IMG/VR virus record: IMGVR_UViG_3300005663_000011
Coordinates: 1-45,854 of that record
From: a virus
DNA length: 45,854 bases
Direction: 5' to 3' (one strand)
Shown: positions 44,714 to 45,854 of the stretch, in pieces
Layout of the letters: each line of letters begins with the position of its first letter
Position numbering within the stretch: the stretch's first letter is position 1
Notes under the pieces: generated by a model
Database searches by the model: none
Seen by the model: the letters and a program-made list of their open reading frames with translations, nothing else
Told to the model about the DNA's origin: nothing
Position numbers and translations under genes: made by a program

Positions 44714-45854
44714 TTATTTGGTTAATTCCGTTCTACTGCCTATCGTGTCTTGTTCGACGTGAATGCCTACCTGTATCACAAACGGGTCAGAGGCCGGTTC
44801 GGCGCCGGAAGATGCTATTCGTCTTATTCTCCCTTTTATACTTGCTCCCTGTAAAAAATTACCCGTAGCATCCGTGCCCACGTCAATTACCCACGAAGTT
44901 TTGTCAGTTGTCCCTGATGGTATGGTAATCTCGGCGTTTATCGGGGTTGTTCCTGTATAAACATCGCCAAACGCGCCTGAGGTTTGATTGTCCACTAATT
45001 CATATTCTATCTCGAACTTTATAGTCTTATCTGAACCCTCCTGACCGTTGGTTGCCCCGTGTAAATGAAATAATATCGTAGATGCCTCTTTATATGAATG
45101 AGAGATTTCTGATGTGAACTCTTGAAAATCATTAACGCCATAAGTGTATGCGTTCAGATTACCTATAAAACCCGACCACGTCGGGGCGTTGGCGGCAGGG
45201 ACTTTAGCGGAATCAAGACTAATAACAATATCTTCAAATACTGTAGCCGTGCCGTTAAATTCTAATGTTCCATCGGTCTCAAATTTTGAGAAATTACTTG
45301 AATCACCGAACCGGCTCTCGGCATTAAATAGATTTGTGCCAGTAGCTGCAACCTGTTCGATATTACCCTTGAATTTAGCATTACCAACCGTTCCTAAAGT
45401 TTCAATATCTCCTGTTGTAATTCCAATAGTAAAGGAAGGGTTACCGTCCGCATCACGAAACTCATAATTGACTGCACTAAAAAAAAGACCGGCATCGCCT
45501 GCCTTGAAAGCATATTCGTTAGTAACTATCCCATAATAACCACCACTGGCAAATCTTAGAACACCATCATCCTGAATTATGCACTTTGGATTACCAGCAC
45601 CATCTTGCCCAACCCGAAGCATATTACCGCCACTGGCATCACCAAAGAGGTCTAATCTGTCAGCGCTTTCGTCCCACAGAAGAGAATGACCAGTGGTAGC
45701 ACCCCAAAATCTAACATCGTGGCCTGTATCATCTACCCCTACTGTTAATGTACCATTTATCGTTACTGCATTAGCCACCAATTGAATTAAATCATCATCA
45801 CCACTAAAACCAATCAATCCTTTCCTGTCTTTATCAACATACAACCTAATATAG
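44714..45854 (-). CDS. Tail fibre protein, C-terminal part (continues from 1-1162)
   Basis: This is the remainder of the 741-aa fibre, entering from the window edge and ending at 44714. It continues the Asp/Gly/Asn-rich shaft. The last 150 residues or so are less repetitive and contain a segment with several Ile/Glu strands (around DKTIKFEIEYELV), which may be a beta-sandwich receptor-binding tip. No intramolecular chaperone or peptidase ending (SGNHY, Ser-Lys dyad) was recognised. A 64-aa gene starts 16 bp downstream, so transcription probably continues into the following small genes. Confidence 0.8.
   Translation of the reverse strand, partial: YIRLYVDKDRKGLIGFSGDDDLIQLVANAVTINGTLTVGVDDTGHDVRFWGATTGHSLLWDESADRLDLFGDASGGNMLRVGQDGAGNPKCIIQDDGVLRFASGGYYGIVTNEYAFKAGDAGLFFSAVNYEFRDADGNPSFTIGITTGDIETLGTVGNAKFKGNIEQVAATGTNLFNAESRFGDSSNFSKFETDGTLEFNGTATVFEDIVISLDSAKVPAANAPTWSGFIGNLNAYTYGVNDFQEFTSEISHSYKEASTILFHLHGATNGQEGSDKTIKFEIEYELVDNQTSGAFGDVYTGTTPINAEITIPSGTTDKTSWVIDVGTDATGNFLQGASIKGRIRRIASSGAEPASDPFVIQVGIHVEQDTIGSRTELTK
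45778..45854. repeat. Terminal overlap, copy 2 (identical to 1-77)
   Basis: This is the second copy of the 77-base overlap. With it removed, the unique circular genome is 45,777 bp. The minus-strand fibre frame passes through without a shift. Confidence 0.95.

Noticed and set aside
1-45777. Diversity-generating retroelement, expected by analogy with BPP-1-like podoviruses
   Set aside because: No reverse transcriptase and no template/variable repeat pair was seen near the fibre gene.
1-45854. tRNA genes and CRISPR arrays
   Set aside because: No cloverleaf with a TTCGA/TTCAA arm and no regularly spaced repeats were found by reading; a tRNAscan run would be decisive.

Overview
This window is a complete, apparently circular genome of a podovirus-like, tailed double-stranded DNA phage. 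The first 77 bases (1-77) are identical to the last 77 (45778-45854), so the unique genome is 45,777 bp. The minus-strand tail-fibre gene runs off the left edge of the window and continues in frame at the right edge, which confirms the join. The host is a bacterium: genes have AAAGGAG-type ribosome sites and ATG/GTG/TTG starts, and several promoters have sigma-70-like TTGACA / TATAAT-type boxes. Two small proteins carry lipoprotein signals. The host species cannot be read from the sequence. No integrase, excisionase or tRNA gene was recognised.

Late module, minus strand, about 24205 down to 1 and on through the join to 43424. In transcription order it holds small terminase, large terminase of the lambda GpA type, several tiny basic or zinc-ribbon proteins and a beta-helix protein. 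Next come the portal, a Bbp19-like protein, scaffold, major capsid protein and a beta-rich accessory capsid candidate. A glycosyltransferase is followed by a tail adaptor with a carbohydrate-binding-like insert, two beta-rich virion proteins and a nozzle protein with a LamG insert. The DNA-ejection set (gp13-, gp14-, gp15- and gp16-position proteins) and the tail fibre follow. After the fibre come five small genes, two of them membrane or lipoprotein, the last encoding a Band-7/SPFH protein. One plus-strand gene for a secreted protein (1359-1856), with its own promoter, sits inside this operon like a moron.

Control and early module. The region 24206-24334 separates the late operon from rightward early genes and holds a rightward promoter and a palindrome. 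Early block 1 (24335-27058) encodes small unknown proteins and ends at an intrinsic terminator with a GAAA loop. A leftward block (28362 to 27107) encodes an HTH regulator, two zinc-ribbon proteins and other small proteins. Block 2 (28629-43393) is a long rightward run of overlapping genes. It includes a YopX-like protein, a single-stranded-DNA-binding protein, an orphan DNA methyltransferase, a replication-type protein, a NinG/HNH-like nuclease, an HNH-AP2 endonuclease, a dNMP-kinase-like P-loop protein, DUF1353 and DUF1937 proteins, a metallophosphoesterase and many Cys-rich microproteins. No phage DNA or RNA polymerase, helicase or primase was recognised, so replication and transcription probably depend on the host.

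The most interesting signals are RNA-level. One is a leader-peptide/terminator arrangement at 34840-34945, in which the Shine-Dalgarno of a 10-codon ORF is built into the terminator stem. A second is a two-hairpin gene-free element at 31198-31320. The third is a dense G-tract on the late-mRNA strand between the terminase genes (23698-23730). Also notable are the phage Band-7/SPFH gene beside a lipoprotein gene, and sugar-binding inserts in both tail-tube proteins.
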